Shown: piece by piece, positions 43,883 to 52,045 of the stretch | Position numbering within the stretch: position 1 is the stretch's first letter | Layout: the number at the start of each line of letters is the position of its first letter | NCBI RefSeq assembly: GCF_023073315.1 | Contig: NZ_JADPJH010000022.1 | Coordinates: 235,348-299,347, forward strand | Origin: Bradyrhizobium sp. 1 | GTDB taxonomy: Bacteria; Pseudomonadota; Alphaproteobacteria; Rhizobiales; Xanthobacteraceae | Direction: 5' to 3' | Length of the DNA stretch: 64,000 nt | Program-made: the position numbers and the translations under genes | The notes under the pieces: generated by a model | Told to the model about the DNA's origin: nothing | The model's database searches: none | Seen by the model: only the letters and a program-made list of their open reading frames with translations

Positions 43883-43899
43883 TGTAATCGATGATTACA
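43883..43899. promoter_or_regulatory. TetR operator copy 2
   Basis: TGTAATCGATGATTACA, a palindrome with perfect 7-bp arms around GAT, ending 17 bp before the start of the ferric-reductase-like gene. Centre-to-centre distance to copy 1 is 43 bp, about four helical turns, so both sites face the same side of the DNA. Confidence 0.7.
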
Positions 43900-43916
43900 T
43901 ACTGAAGGAGACCACC

Positions 43917-44537
43917 ATGTCACAGCGTCAAAGCTGGCTCGAAGGCTGGCGGCTGCTCGCCGCCCTCACCCTGAGCCTGATTGCGCTCAGCCTGTGGATC
44001 GCGGCGATGCGGCAGTTCGAGGTCCAGGGCGTGCGGATGGTGATCCGCTTCACGGCACGCAGCTCGCTGCTGCTGTTCTGCCTCGCCTTCAGCGCCGCCG
44101 CGCTGGCCCGGCTGTGGCCCAATGCCTGGACGCGCTGGCAGCGCCGTAACCGCCGCAATCTGGGGTTAAGCTTTGCAGCCTCTCACGCCATCCACGCGGT
44201 GGCGATCGTTGCCTACGCGAACATGGATCCGGCCGGCTTTGCTGAGGCGACCTCGGCGGCCTCCTACATCTTCGGCGGCATCGGCTATGCATTCATCATC
44301 GCCATGAGCGCGACCTCGTTTGACCGCACCGCTGCGCTGCTCAGGCCGCACGTCTGGCGCGCGCTGCATCTTGTCGGCGGCTACTATCTCTGGTTCCAGT
44401 TCATGGTGTCGTTCGGCAAGCGCGTGCCGGCGATGCCGCTCTACGCGGCGTTCCTCATTCCGCTGCTCGCCGTGATGGCGCTGAGGCTGATCGCGATGGC
44501 CGCCCATCCCCGCGGACGGACGGCCGAGGCGGGCTGA
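43917..44537 (+). CDS. ferric-reductase-like membrane protein
   Basis: A 206-residue protein with about six membrane helices. Histidines placed inside helices (LGLSFAASHAIHAVAIVAYA and RPHVWRALHLVGGYYLWFQF) and the arginine-rich loop RWQRRNRRNLG match the ferric reductase-like transmembrane (YedZ/FRD) domain that holds b-type haems. No FAD or NAD domain is attached, so an electron partner is needed. AGGAG precedes the ATG at seven bases. Control by the divergent TetR protein is indicated by the operator 17 bp upstream. Confidence 0.7.
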   Translation: MSQRQSWLEGWRLLAALTLSLIALSLWIAAMRQFEVQGVRMVIRFTARSSLLLFCLAFSAAALARLWPNAWTRWQRRNRRNLGLSFAASHAIHAVAIVAYANMDPAGFAEATSAASYIFGGIGYAFIIAMSATSFDRTAALLRPHVWRALHLVGGYYLWFQFMVSFGKRVPAMPLYAAFLIPLLAVMALRLIAMAAHPRGRTAEAG

Positions 44538-44544
44538 ACGCCGA

Positions 44545-45396
44545 TCAGGCTTGTGGAAGCAGCCCAAGCCGCTTGGCGATGATGCGGTCGACCACGCGCT
44601 TGGGCAGCGTGGCCGTCATCAAATGCCGCATCCGGTCCGGCGTGATCTGGTAGCGAACCCTGGGCCGCTCAGCCGTGAGCGCCTTGAATACGACTTCTGC
44701 GATCCGCTCGGCCGGCAACCCGGTCTCGCTGAGCTTCATCATGAACGCCATGACCTTGTTGAGTGCCGGCAGATAGGGCGAGTTCTGGTAGACGGAGAGA
44801 TCAATCTGCTCGGCCTTGCTCCAGATCGGCGTCTTCACCGCACCGGGCGCGACGATGATGACGTCGATCCCGAACAGCATCAGCTCGCGGCGCAGGCTTT
44901 CCGAGAGGCCTTCGATCGCGTGCTTGGAGGTGCAATAGGGCGCCGACAGCGGATTGCCGTTCTTGCCTGCGACCGAGCTGATCATCACGATCCGGCCTTT
45001 CGGCCCCGTCAGCGAGGTGTCGGCGCCGAGCAGCGGGCCAAAAGCCTGCGTCGCGATCACGGGGCCGATGACGTTGATATCCATCTGGCGGCGGAAATCG
45101 TCGGCCGACAATTCGAGCACCGGGCCTGCCACGGCAACACCGGCATTGTTGACGAGGCCGGCCAGCGTCTCGCCGCCCAGCGCCTCGCGCACTTTTCGCG
45201 CAGCGGCGAGAACTGCGGCCTTATCGGTGACGTCGAACAGTAGCGGCGTGAAGTTCGCGCCAAACTCACCCTTGAGCCGGTCGGCGTCGGCCTGCTTGCG
45301 GACACTGCCGAAGACGCGATAGCCGCGCCCGATGAGAAATTTCGCAGTGGCCCAGCCAATGCCGGTAGACGCGCCGGTGATGACGACAGATCGCAT
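44545..45396 (-). CDS. SDR-family NAD(P)-dependent oxidoreductase
   Basis: A 283-residue classical short-chain dehydrogenase: MRSVVITGASTGIGWATAKF (cofactor fold TGxxxGIG), LVNNAGVAVAGPVLE (NNAG), RIVMISSVAGKNG (Ser) and SAPYCTSKHAIEGLSESLRR (Tyr-x-x-x-Lys). The start at 45396 has AGGGGGGAG just upstream; an open frame continues to 45684 but is not needed. Substrate unknown, with similarity to broad carbonyl or retinol-type reductases. Convergent with the ferric-reductase-like gene, eight bases apart. Confidence 0.9.
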   Translation of the reverse strand: MRSVVITGASTGIGWATAKFLIGRGYRVFGSVRKQADADRLKGEFGANFTPLLFDVTDKAAVLAAARKVREALGGETLAGLVNNAGVAVAGPVLELSADDFRRQMDINVIGPVIATQAFGPLLGADTSLTGPKGRIVMISSVAGKNGNPLSAPYCTSKHAIEGLSESLRRELMLFGIDVIIVAPGAVKTPIWSKAEQIDLSVYQNSPYLPALNKVMAFMMKLSETGLPAERIAEVVFKALTAERPRVRYQITPDRMRHLMTATLPKRVVDRIIAKRLGLLPQA

Positions 45397-45983
45397 GGTC
45401 CTCCCCCCTTTTATTGTCCCGCGATCATGTAAGAGGAAGGCGCTGGTGCGCAATGCCATCAGGTTCTCAAGCCGCGCACCGATGGTCCTTTTCGAGGCCG
45501 CTCCGCTCGGCAAGAAGGCGGAGCACGTGTCGGTTCTTAAGTTGAGGTGGTGCGCGAACGTCGCCAGATGAGCTCGATTGCGGCTTGAAAGCGCGGATGA
45601 AGAGCCGAATTCTAGACTCTGAGGACACAGCGCTTTTGGCGATCGGGGGATTCTAAAAAGTTCTGAGAAACGACGCGAGATCAAGAATGTGGTTTAAGCG
45701 TCAGTTCTTCGTGCTCAGGGAGCACTTTAGCTCGCGAAGAGTTTGAATGAAGCAGCAATGCTTCGCGCGAGATGAAAAGAGCGAGACCGCTGTTTGCGAT
45801 CTCGCTCAGATATAGTCGTGAAGGCTTAAGAATTAGTTTGGCAAGCGAAGCTCTTTGTTTCGCTCTCATGTCCCGGACAAGCGCAGCAAGGCGGAGCGCA
45901 GAGCCGGGACCCATCTCACCACGCGGACCCCGGATCAGCAGCGCACCACTTGCGTGATGCGCTGCGTCCGGGGAACGCAAAGC
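45397..45983. other. 587-bp intergenic region between SDR and ilvC
   Basis: No gene is supported. 45580-45870 is visibly richer in A+T than its surroundings and contains an inverted pair GAGCGAGA/TCTCGCTC at about 45778-45807. The right third is an intergenic repeat (45869-45976). A minus-strand open frame over the repeat (45681-45980) is judged spurious. Confidence 0.55.
45869..45976. repeat. intergenic repeat with CCGGAC...GTCCGG ends
   Basis: The left end TGTCCCGGACAAGCGCAGC and the right end GCGCTGCGTCCGGGG are inverted relatives. Internal CGGAGCGCAGAGCCGGGACC is typical of repeats spread through Bradyrhizobium genomes. It follows the stop codon of ilvC on the minus strand and could form a long hairpin in the transcript. 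Confidence 0.65.
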
Positions 45984-47003
45984 TCAGTTCTTGCTCTTGT
46001 CGACCAGCGCGCCCTTCTTGATCCAGGGCATCATGTCGCGCAGCTTGGCGCCGACTTCCTCGATCGGGTGCGCGGCGAGCTTGGCGCGGGTCGCCTTGAA
46101 CGAGGTCTGATTGACCTTGTTCTCGAGCATCCAGTCGCGGGCGAACTTGCCGCCCTGGATGTCGGCGAGAACGCGCTTCATCTCGGCCTTGGTCTCGGCG
46201 GTGACGATACGCGGACCGGTGACGTACTCGCCGTACTCGGCGGTGTTGGAGATCGAGTAGTTCATGTTGGCGATGCCGCCTTCATAGATCAGGTCAACGA
46301 TCAGCTTCACCTCGTGCAGGCACTCGAAATAGGCCATCTCGGGAGCGTAGCCGGCCTCGACCAGCGTCTCGTAGCCAGCCTTGATCAGCTCGACCAGGCC
46401 GCCGCAGAGCACGACCTGCTCGCCGAACAGGTCGGTCTCGCACTCTTCCTTGAAAGAGGTCTCGATGATGCCGGCGCGGCCGCCGCCGACGGCGGACGCG
46501 TAGGACAGGCCGAGGTCATGGGCATTGCCCGAGACGTCCTTGGCGATCGCGATCAGGCAGGGCACGCCGCCGCCGCGCTGATATTCGGAGCGCACGGTGT
46601 GGCCGGGGCCCTTCGGCGCGATCATCAGCACGTCGAGGTCGGCGCGCGGGTCGAGCAGGTTGAAATGGACGTTGAGGCCGTGCGCGAACACCAGGGCGGC
46701 GCCCTTCTTCATGTTGTCGTGCAGGTGCTCGCGATAGATGTCGCCCTGGAGTTCGTCCGGGGTCAGCATCATGACCAGGTCGCCCCATTTGGCGGCTTCG
46801 GCGACTTCCATCACCTTGAAGCCGGCGGCTTCCGCCTTCTTGACCGAGCTCGAGTCCTTGCGCAACGCAATCGCCACGTCCTTGACGCCGGAGTCCTTGA
46901 GGTTGAGCGCATGGGCATGGCCCTGGCTGCCATAGCCGACGATGACGACCTTCTTGCCCTTGATCAGGTTCAGGTCGGCGTCGCGATCGTAATAAACTCG
47001 CAT
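45984..47003 (-). CDS. ilvC: ketol-acid reductoisomerase
   Basis: A 339-residue class I enzyme for the second common step of valine, leucine and isoleucine synthesis; it isomerises and reduces acetolactate using NADPH and Mg. MRVYYDRDADLNLIKGKKVV leads into GYGSQGHAHALNLKDSG; DSSSVKKAEAAGF holds the cofactor phosphate contacts, and DLFGEQVVLCGG and YFECLHEVKLIVDLIYEGG the metal site. It is the last gene in a co-directional series that begins with ilvB. Confidence 0.97.
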   Translation of the reverse strand: MRVYYDRDADLNLIKGKKVVIVGYGSQGHAHALNLKDSGVKDVAIALRKDSSSVKKAEAAGFKVMEVAEAAKWGDLVMMLTPDELQGDIYREHLHDNMKKGAALVFAHGLNVHFNLLDPRADLDVLMIAPKGPGHTVRSEYQRGGGVPCLIAIAKDVSGNAHDLGLSYASAVGGGRAGIIETSFKEECETDLFGEQVVLCGGLVELIKAGYETLVEAGYAPEMAYFECLHEVKLIVDLIYEGGIANMNYSISNTAEYGEYVTGPRIVTAETKAEMKRVLADIQGGKFARDWMLENKVNQTSFKATRAKLAAHPIEEVGAKLRDMMPWIKKGALVDKSKN

Positions 47004-47082
47004 GGTCGTTTCCTCGTTCAGATGGCCAGAATCGGCCGTTGGTCAGGTCTCGGAAGGTGAAAATTGCGGATTTCCGGGGCTG

Positions 47083-47130
47083 TCTAGAGCATTTCGCAGC
47101 CCGAAGGAAACCCGTTTCTGCATGGAAAGC
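47083..47130. repeat. degenerate TCTAGAGCAT-type intergenic repeat
   Basis: TCTAGAGCATTTCGCAGCCC followed by GAAGGAAACCCGTTTCTGC resembles, in order and spacing, a common rhizobial intergenic motif (TCTAGAGCAT, then GAAACCGGTTTC). It is diverged, and lies in the 134-bp gap between ilvC and the LysE gene. Confidence 0.3.
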
Positions 47131-47137
47131 TGCGGCA

Positions 47138-47746
47138 TCATGCATCCATGAAGACGGGGTAGAGCGATGCCAGAAGCAGGATCGCCATCACGATATTGAA
47201 GGCGCGGACCAGCCGCTCGGAGGTCAGGACCGGGCGCAGTGCAGTGCCGAAGAAAGCCCAGACCACGGTCGAGACCGTGCCGACCAGCAGGCTGATCAGG
47301 GTCTGGATCGCGATATTGATCGGGAATCGGGCAATCGCCGCATAGGCGGTGATGGTGCCGATCACGATCACCCAGCCTTTGGCGTTGATCCACTGGAACA
47401 TGGCGGCGCCCCAGAAGGTCATCGGGCCGCGGCCGTTGTCGCCGCCCGGCGTCGTCGGACCAGCCATCGCGATCACGGCGGCGAGGTAAATCAGGTAGGC
47501 GGCTCCGGCGTACTTCAAAATGGTCTGGAGGATCGGATATGCTAGGAACACCGTGCCGAGCCCGAGGCCGACGGCGCCGACCATGAAGGCAAAGCCGATG
47601 ACGATGCCGGCGATGTGAGGAATGGTGCGCCGGAAGCCATAGGTCAGGCCCGAGGCCAGCAGCATGATGTTGTTCGGTCCGGGGGTGAAGTACATCACCA
47701 CCATGAAGGCGAGGAAGGCATAGAAGAGCGAGTAGGCCATATTCAC
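47138..47746 (-). CDS. LysE/RhtB-family amino acid exporter
   Basis: A 202-residue inner-membrane protein with six helices. YFTPGPNNIMLLASGLTYG is the family signature, followed by GLGLGTVFLAYPILQTILKY and a conserved loop with FWGAAMFQWINAKGW. LysE/RhtB proteins export amino acids. It lies one base after the EamA gene and 134 bp before ilvC, inside the ilv series, so export of branched-chain amino acids or their precursors is a reasonable guess. Confidence 0.9.
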   Translation of the reverse strand: MNMAYSLFYAFLAFMVVMYFTPGPNNIMLLASGLTYGFRRTIPHIAGIVIGFAFMVGAVGLGLGTVFLAYPILQTILKYAGAAYLIYLAAVIAMAGPTTPGGDNGRGPMTFWGAAMFQWINAKGWVIVIGTITAYAAIARFPINIAIQTLISLLVGTVSTVVWAFFGTALRPVLTSERLVRAFNIVMAILLLASLYPVFMDA

Positions 47747-47747
47747 C

Positions 47748-48623
47748 TCACGCGGTCTTCGGCAGCGGCTGCGGCCGCTTGACCAGCACCATCACGGCAA
47801 TGCCGCCGACGACGGTCAGCATGCCGGCGAGACGCAGCGGGCCGAACCGTTCCCCAAACACGATGCTGGAGGCGGCCGAGCCGACGAACGGCACCAGCAG
47901 CGCGAACGGCACCACTTGCGCGGCGGGGTAATCACGCAGCAATCGGCCCCACAGCCAATAGGCGATGCTGGTTGAGATGGCGCCGATCATCAGCAGGCAG
48001 ATCAGGCCGGTCAACGACATGTGGACCAGCGACTGGAAGGTTGGCGCCGGGCCGTTGACGACCAGCGTGAGTACGAACAGCGGCACTGCGGTCGCAAGAC
48101 AGAGCCAGGCGAACAGATCGAACATCGGCACGCCACGCGCGCCACGCAGCAAGATGTTGCCGACGGCAAAACTGAGTGGTGCGATCATCAGCACCGCGAA
48201 AGCACCGACGCTGAAATCGTAACCGACGGTGCCGCAGATCATCAGTAGCCCGACCGCTGCGATGACGACGCCGAGCGTCTGCACCGGCGTCGGGCGCTCG
48301 CCGAACGCGATCGCGGCAAAGCCGATCGTGAACAGCGCCTGGCTCTGCACGACGACACTGGTCAGCCCCACCGGCACGCCATGGGCGATGCCATAGGCCT
48401 GGCTGAGGAACTGGCCGAGGAACAGCGTAAAACTGATCGCGATCAGCAGCGACCATGCGACCTTCGGCTTGGGAATGAACAGGCACGGCACCGCGGCAAT
48501 GCTGAAGCGCATCGCCGTCATCAGCTCCGGCGAAAACTCGTCGAGCGCGATCCGGCTCGCCACGAAGGCAAGCCCCCAGATGATCGCCACCATGAGGGCG
48601 ATGAGGATATCGGCCGGCTTCAT
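47748..48623 (-). CDS. EamA/DMT-family transporter
   Basis: A 291-residue ten-helix drug/metabolite transporter made of two EamA repeats: LMVAIIWGLAFVASRIALDE opens the first and PLSFAVGNILLRGARGVPMF the second; AQVVPFALLVPFVGSAASSI is the conserved late helix. Relatives (RhtA, YdeD) export amino acids and cysteine derivatives. Between the methyltransferase and LysE genes, all on one strand with short gaps. Confidence 0.88.
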   Translation of the reverse strand: MKPADILIALMVAIIWGLAFVASRIALDEFSPELMTAMRFSIAAVPCLFIPKPKVAWSLLIAISFTLFLGQFLSQAYGIAHGVPVGLTSVVVQSQALFTIGFAAIAFGERPTPVQTLGVVIAAVGLLMICGTVGYDFSVGAFAVLMIAPLSFAVGNILLRGARGVPMFDLFAWLCLATAVPLFVLTLVVNGPAPTFQSLVHMSLTGLICLLMIGAISTSIAYWLWGRLLRDYPAAQVVPFALLVPFVGSAASSIVFGERFGPLRLAGMLTVVGGIAVMVLVKRPQPLPKTA

Positions 48624-48671
48624 TATCGTTCCCGGTTCTGCCCTGTCGTGCAGCCCTGTTGTTGTTCCGGT

Positions 48672-49367
48672 CTAGCCTTGCTCGCCGGCTTTCGGTTTCC
48701 GCAGCAGATACGTGCCGTGCATCGGCGCGTGATAATCGGCCGAGACCAGCGTGAATCCGACATCGGTCAGCATCCGCTCCATCACCCAGCCGAAGGTGGA
48801 ATATTCGTCGCGCATGTGCGTGACGACACTGTCGCGCGAAAAATCGTGGTTCTTGATCTGGCAATCGGCCCATTGCTCGACGTCGCGCTCGATTGCGTCG
48901 GGCATCGAGGCGTAGACAATGTCGCGCAGATAGAAGCTCGCACCCGGCTTCAGCGCGCGAAAAATCCGCGACATCGCCACGGCCTTCCAGAAATCCGGCA
49001 AATGATGCAGCGTGAACTCGCTGACGATGAGGTCGTAGGATTCCGGCTGATAAGCGAAGCTGAGCAAGCCGGCCGACTGCGTCGCGACCTTTGCCTTGCG
49101 ATCCCGCGCGTAGATTTCGGCGAGCGCCAGCATCGCCGGCGAGATGTCGATGGCATCGACCTGCGCGCCCATCAGCGACGCTTCGGTCGCCAGCACACCG
49201 TTGCCGCAGCCGATATCGGCAATCCGCCAGCCGCGCTGGACTCCAAGCATCTTCAGCGCGGCGCGCGCCCGCAGATCGGCATCGTCGTGGGCGTCATAGA
49301 TCGAGGCCACCGTGGGCCCGATGCCCATCCGGTTCCGCTCGTTATAGTACCAGTCGCGCGCCAGCAT
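48672..49367 (-). CDS. class I SAM-dependent methyltransferase
   Basis: A 231-residue soluble methyltransferase: IADIGCGNGVLATEASLMGA (motif I), VDAIDISPAMLALAE (motif II acidic end), YDLIVSEFTLHHLPDFWKAV (motif IV) and LKPGASFYLRDIVYASMPDA. Small-molecule substrates are usual for this UbiE/Methyltransf_25 group; the target is unknown. It starts three bases after ilvN, so it is almost certainly translated from the same message. Confidence 0.88.
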   Translation of the reverse strand: MLARDWYYNERNRMGIGPTVASIYDAHDDADLRARAALKMLGVQRGWRIADIGCGNGVLATEASLMGAQVDAIDISPAMLALAEIYARDRKAKVATQSAGLLSFAYQPESYDLIVSEFTLHHLPDFWKAVAMSRIFRALKPGASFYLRDIVYASMPDAIERDVEQWADCQIKNHDFSRDSVVTHMRDEYSTFGWVMERMLTDVGFTLVSADYHAPMHGTYLLRKPKAGEQG

Positions 49368-49370
49368 GGT

Positions 49371-49913
49371 TTACATCCCTTCGGGCCCGCGACCAATCGC
49401 GGCAACGCCGGTGCGCGACACCTCGACAAGGCCGAGCGGACGCATCAGGTCGATAAACTGGTTGATCTTGTCGGTATTGCCTGTGATCTCGAACACGAAG
49501 CTCTCGGTGGTGGCGTCGATCACGCGGGCGCGGAACGCATCCGCCAGCCGCAGCGCCTCGACACGGTGTTCGCCCTGCCCGCGCACCTTCACCATCGCGA
49601 GCTCCCGCTCGATCGCACGCTTGGTCAGCGTCATGTCGACGACGCGGTAGACCGGGATCATGCGGTCGAGCTGGTGCTTGATCTGCTCGATCACCATCGG
49701 CGTGCCCGTGGTGACGATGGTGATGCGCGAGAGATGCTTCTGGCTCTCGGTCTCCGAGACCGTGAGGCTCTCGATGTTGTAGCCGCGGCCCGAGAACAGG
49801 CCGATGACGCGCGCAAGCACGCCGGGTTCGTTCTGCACGAGCACCGAGAGCGTGTGCGTCTCGTTCGGATCGTGACGCTCCTCGATGAAGTAGGCGGATG
49901 CAGGCTGGTTCAT
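49371..49913 (-). CDS. ilvN: acetolactate synthase small (regulatory) subunit
   Basis: A 180-residue regulatory subunit with an N-terminal ACT domain (THTLSVLVQNEPGVLARVIG, FSGRGYNIESLTVSETE) that binds valine and a C-terminal domain (ELAMVKVRGQGEHRVEALRL, FVFEITGNTDKINQFIDLM). It activates the large subunit and gives feedback inhibition. The start at 49913 (MNQPASAYF) is 28 bp after ilvB. Rhizobial genomes often name this gene ilvH. Confidence 0.95.
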   Translation of the reverse strand: MNQPASAYFIEERHDPNETHTLSVLVQNEPGVLARVIGLFSGRGYNIESLTVSETESQKHLSRITIVTTGTPMVIEQIKHQLDRMIPVYRVVDMTLTKRAIERELAMVKVRGQGEHRVEALRLADAFRARVIDATTESFVFEITGNTDKINQFIDLMRPLGLVEVSRTGVAAIGRGPEGM

Positions 49914-49941
49914 GATCGTCCCCTTCGAAAGCATCTTGCGC

Positions 49942-51717
49942 TCACACCAGCGCCTTGCCGCCGGCAAACGCCTTTGCGGTGGCTTCATCGTTGGCCTGCT
50001 CGGGCAACAGCATCTCGTTGTGCGCCTTGCCGGACGGGATCATCGGGAAGCAGTTTTCGAGCGCCGCGACGCGGCAGTCGAACAGCACCGGGCGCTTGAC
50101 CGAGATCATCTCCTGGATGGCGCCGTCGAGATCACCGGGCTTGTGCACCTGGAAGCCGACGCCGCCATAGGCTTCCGCGAGCTTGACGAAATCCGGCAGC
50201 GCCTCCGAATAGGAGTGCGACAGCCGGTTGCCGTGGAGCAGCTGCTGCCATTGCCGCACCATGCCCATGTACTGGTTGTTCAGGATGAAGATCTTGATCG
50301 GCAGCTCGTACTGAACCGCCGTCGACATCTCCTGCATCGTCATCTGCACCGAGGCGTCGCCCGCGATGTCGATGACGAGGCTGTCCGGATGAGCCACCTG
50401 CACGCCGACCGCGGCCGGCAGGCCGTAGCCCATGGTGCCGAGACCGCCCGACGTCATCCAGCGGTGCGGCTCCTCGAAGCCGAAGAACTGCGCGGCCCAC
50501 ATCTGGTGCTGGCCGACCTCGGTCGTGATGTAGGTATCCTTGCCGCGCGTCGCCTCGAACAGGCTCTGGATCGCGTGCTGCGGCAGGATCACGTCGTTGC
50601 TCTTCCTGTAATAGAGCGAGTTGCGGGCGCGCCATTGCGTGATCTGCTGCCACCACGCCTTGACGTCGGGCTTCTTCGCTTCCGCCTTGAACACCTGGAG
50701 GATGTCACCCAGGATGTTGCCGCAATCGCCGATGATCGGCACGTCGACGCGGATGTTCTTGTTGATCGAGGACGGATCGATGTCGATGTGGATCTTCTTC
50801 GAATTCGGCGAGAACGCATCGACACGGCCGGTGATACGGTCGTCGAAGCGCGCGCCGACGCACAGCATGACGTCGCAATCATGCATGGTCATGTTGGCTT
50901 CGTAGGTGCCGTGCATGCCGAGCATGCCGAGCCAGCTCTTGCCCGACGCAGGGTACGCACCGAGCCCCATCAGCGTCGAGGTGATCGGAAAACCGGTGAC
51001 TTCGACCAGCTCGCGCAAGAGCTTGGTGGCCTCGGGGCCGGAATTGATGACGCCGCCGCCGCTGTAGATCACGGGACGTTTTGCGTTCGCCAGCAGCGAC
51101 ACGGCCTTGCGGATCTGCGTCGCATCGCCTTTCACGCGTGGCGCGTAGGAGCGGTGCACGTCGGATTTGCGCGGCGGATGATAGGTGCCGGTCGCGAACT
51201 GCACGTCCTTGGGAACGTCGACCAGCACCGGGCCCGGACGGCCCGTGGTCGCAACGTAGAACGCCTCGTGCAGGACCTTTGCGAGATCGTTGACGTCGCG
51301 CACCAGCCAATTGTGCTTGGTGCAGGGACGCGTGATGCCGACGGTATCGCATTCCTGGAACGCATCGTTGCCGATCAGATGCGTCGGCACCTGGCCGGAA
51401 ATACACACCAGCGGGATCGAATCCATCAGCGCGTCGGTCAGCGGCGTCACCATGTTCGTGGCGCCGGGGCCGGAGGTCACCAGCGCAACGCCCGGCTTGC
51501 CGGTCGAGCGCGCATAACCCTCGGCGGCGTGGCCCGCACCCTGCTCGTGGCGGACCAGGATGTGCTGGACCTCGCTCTGCTGGAAGATCTCGTCATAGAT
51601 CGGAAGCACGGCGCCGCCGGGATAGCCGAAAATGTCGGTCACGCCATGATCGATGAGCGCGCGGACGATCATCGCGGCGCCGGTCATCTGGTTCGGATCG
51701 TGGCTCTTGTCACTCAT
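49942..51717 (-). CDS. ilvB: acetolactate synthase large (catalytic) subunit
   Basis: A 591-residue thiamine-diphosphate enzyme making acetolactate or acetohydroxybutyrate from pyruvate. VTDIFGYPGGAVLPIYDEIF with the catalytic Glu in RHEQGAGHAAEGYARSTGK, CISGQVPTHLIGNDAFQECD of the FAD-binding middle domain, and the ThDP motif DIAGDASVQMTMQEMSTAVQ with NNQYMGMVRQWQQ. The start at 51717 (MSDKSHDPNQ) follows an attenuator with a leader peptide at 51827-51892. Genomes also label this gene ilvI. Confidence 0.96.
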   Translation of the reverse strand: MSDKSHDPNQMTGAAMIVRALIDHGVTDIFGYPGGAVLPIYDEIFQQSEVQHILVRHEQGAGHAAEGYARSTGKPGVALVTSGPGATNMVTPLTDALMDSIPLVCISGQVPTHLIGNDAFQECDTVGITRPCTKHNWLVRDVNDLAKVLHEAFYVATTGRPGPVLVDVPKDVQFATGTYHPPRKSDVHRSYAPRVKGDATQIRKAVSLLANAKRPVIYSGGGVINSGPEATKLLRELVEVTGFPITSTLMGLGAYPASGKSWLGMLGMHGTYEANMTMHDCDVMLCVGARFDDRITGRVDAFSPNSKKIHIDIDPSSINKNIRVDVPIIGDCGNILGDILQVFKAEAKKPDVKAWWQQITQWRARNSLYYRKSNDVILPQHAIQSLFEATRGKDTYITTEVGQHQMWAAQFFGFEEPHRWMTSGGLGTMGYGLPAAVGVQVAHPDSLVIDIAGDASVQMTMQEMSTAVQYELPIKIFILNNQYMGMVRQWQQLLHGNRLSHSYSEALPDFVKLAEAYGGVGFQVHKPGDLDGAIQEMISVKRPVLFDCRVAALENCFPMIPSGKAHNEMLLPEQANDEATAKAFAGGKALV

Positions 51718-51772
51718 TGGCTTGCTCCGGATGCGCTGTTGCCAGCGGCTTCGTTCGTGTCGGGTTCGGGAA

Positions 51773-51848
51773 ATAAAAAAGGCCCCGAAGAGGGACCCTG
51801 CACACCGCCTGTCATGTGGATGGCAGCTAGCCACCCCCGGCGGTGTGC
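51773..51848 (-). promoter_or_regulatory. transcription attenuator in the ilvB leader
   Basis: In the minus-strand transcript GCACACCGCC (51848-51839) can pair perfectly with GGCGGTGTGC (51809-51800). Next comes a terminator hairpin GGTCCC-tcttc-GGGGCC (51797-51781) followed by six U residues. A ribosome translating the leader peptide covers the first arm. This is the layout of a ribosome-controlled attenuator that senses charged branched-chain tRNAs; mechanism inferred from layout. Confidence 0.8.
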
Positions 51849-51892
51849 CTGGGTACGACGGCGATAAGGAGTTTGGTAATAATGTTGCGCAT
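51827..51892 (-). CDS. ilvB operon leader peptide, 21 aa
   Basis: The frame starts MRNIITKLLIAVVPRHTAG and ends with two further Gly and TAG. Seven of the first thirteen residues are Ile, Leu or Val, in runs II, LLI and VV. It lies between the promoter at 51925-51952 and the terminator hairpin at 51781-51797, so it fits a control peptide for branched-chain amino acid supply. Confidence 0.82.
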   Translation of the reverse strand: MRNIITKLLIAVVPRHTAGGG

Positions 51893-51924
51893 GGCGGTCG
51901 CTCAGCTTCCCAAAGGTTGCGCGA

Positions 51925-51952
51925 AACATAACGACCAAAGCCCCGATGTCAA
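51925..51952 (-). promoter_or_regulatory. sigma-70-type promoter for the ilv leader and operon
   Basis: On the minus strand TTGACA (51952-51947) is followed after 16 bases by TATGTT (51930-51925). The -35 is perfect and the -10 matches four of six. Transcription would start near 51918, about 26 bases before the leader peptide start codon. Confidence 0.7.
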
Positions 51953-52045
51953 GGCAAAGCGGTCGTTCCCGCGCGATTTCGGAAGTGTAGCGGTGTTCCC
52001 GGGGTTCGGCGAGAGGTAAATGGGGAGCGTCGGCACAAAAGCGCG

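Noticed and set aside
45681..45980. 99-codon minus-strand open frame next to ilvC
   Set aside because: Most of it lies over a dispersed repeat and an A+T-rich stretch, with no domain or ribosome binding site; such frames are commonly mis-annotated over these repeats.
49912..51867. Plus-strand open frame of 651 codons opposite ilvB
   Set aside because: It mirrors ilvB almost exactly, has Arg/His/Asp-rich low-complexity composition and no recognised domain.
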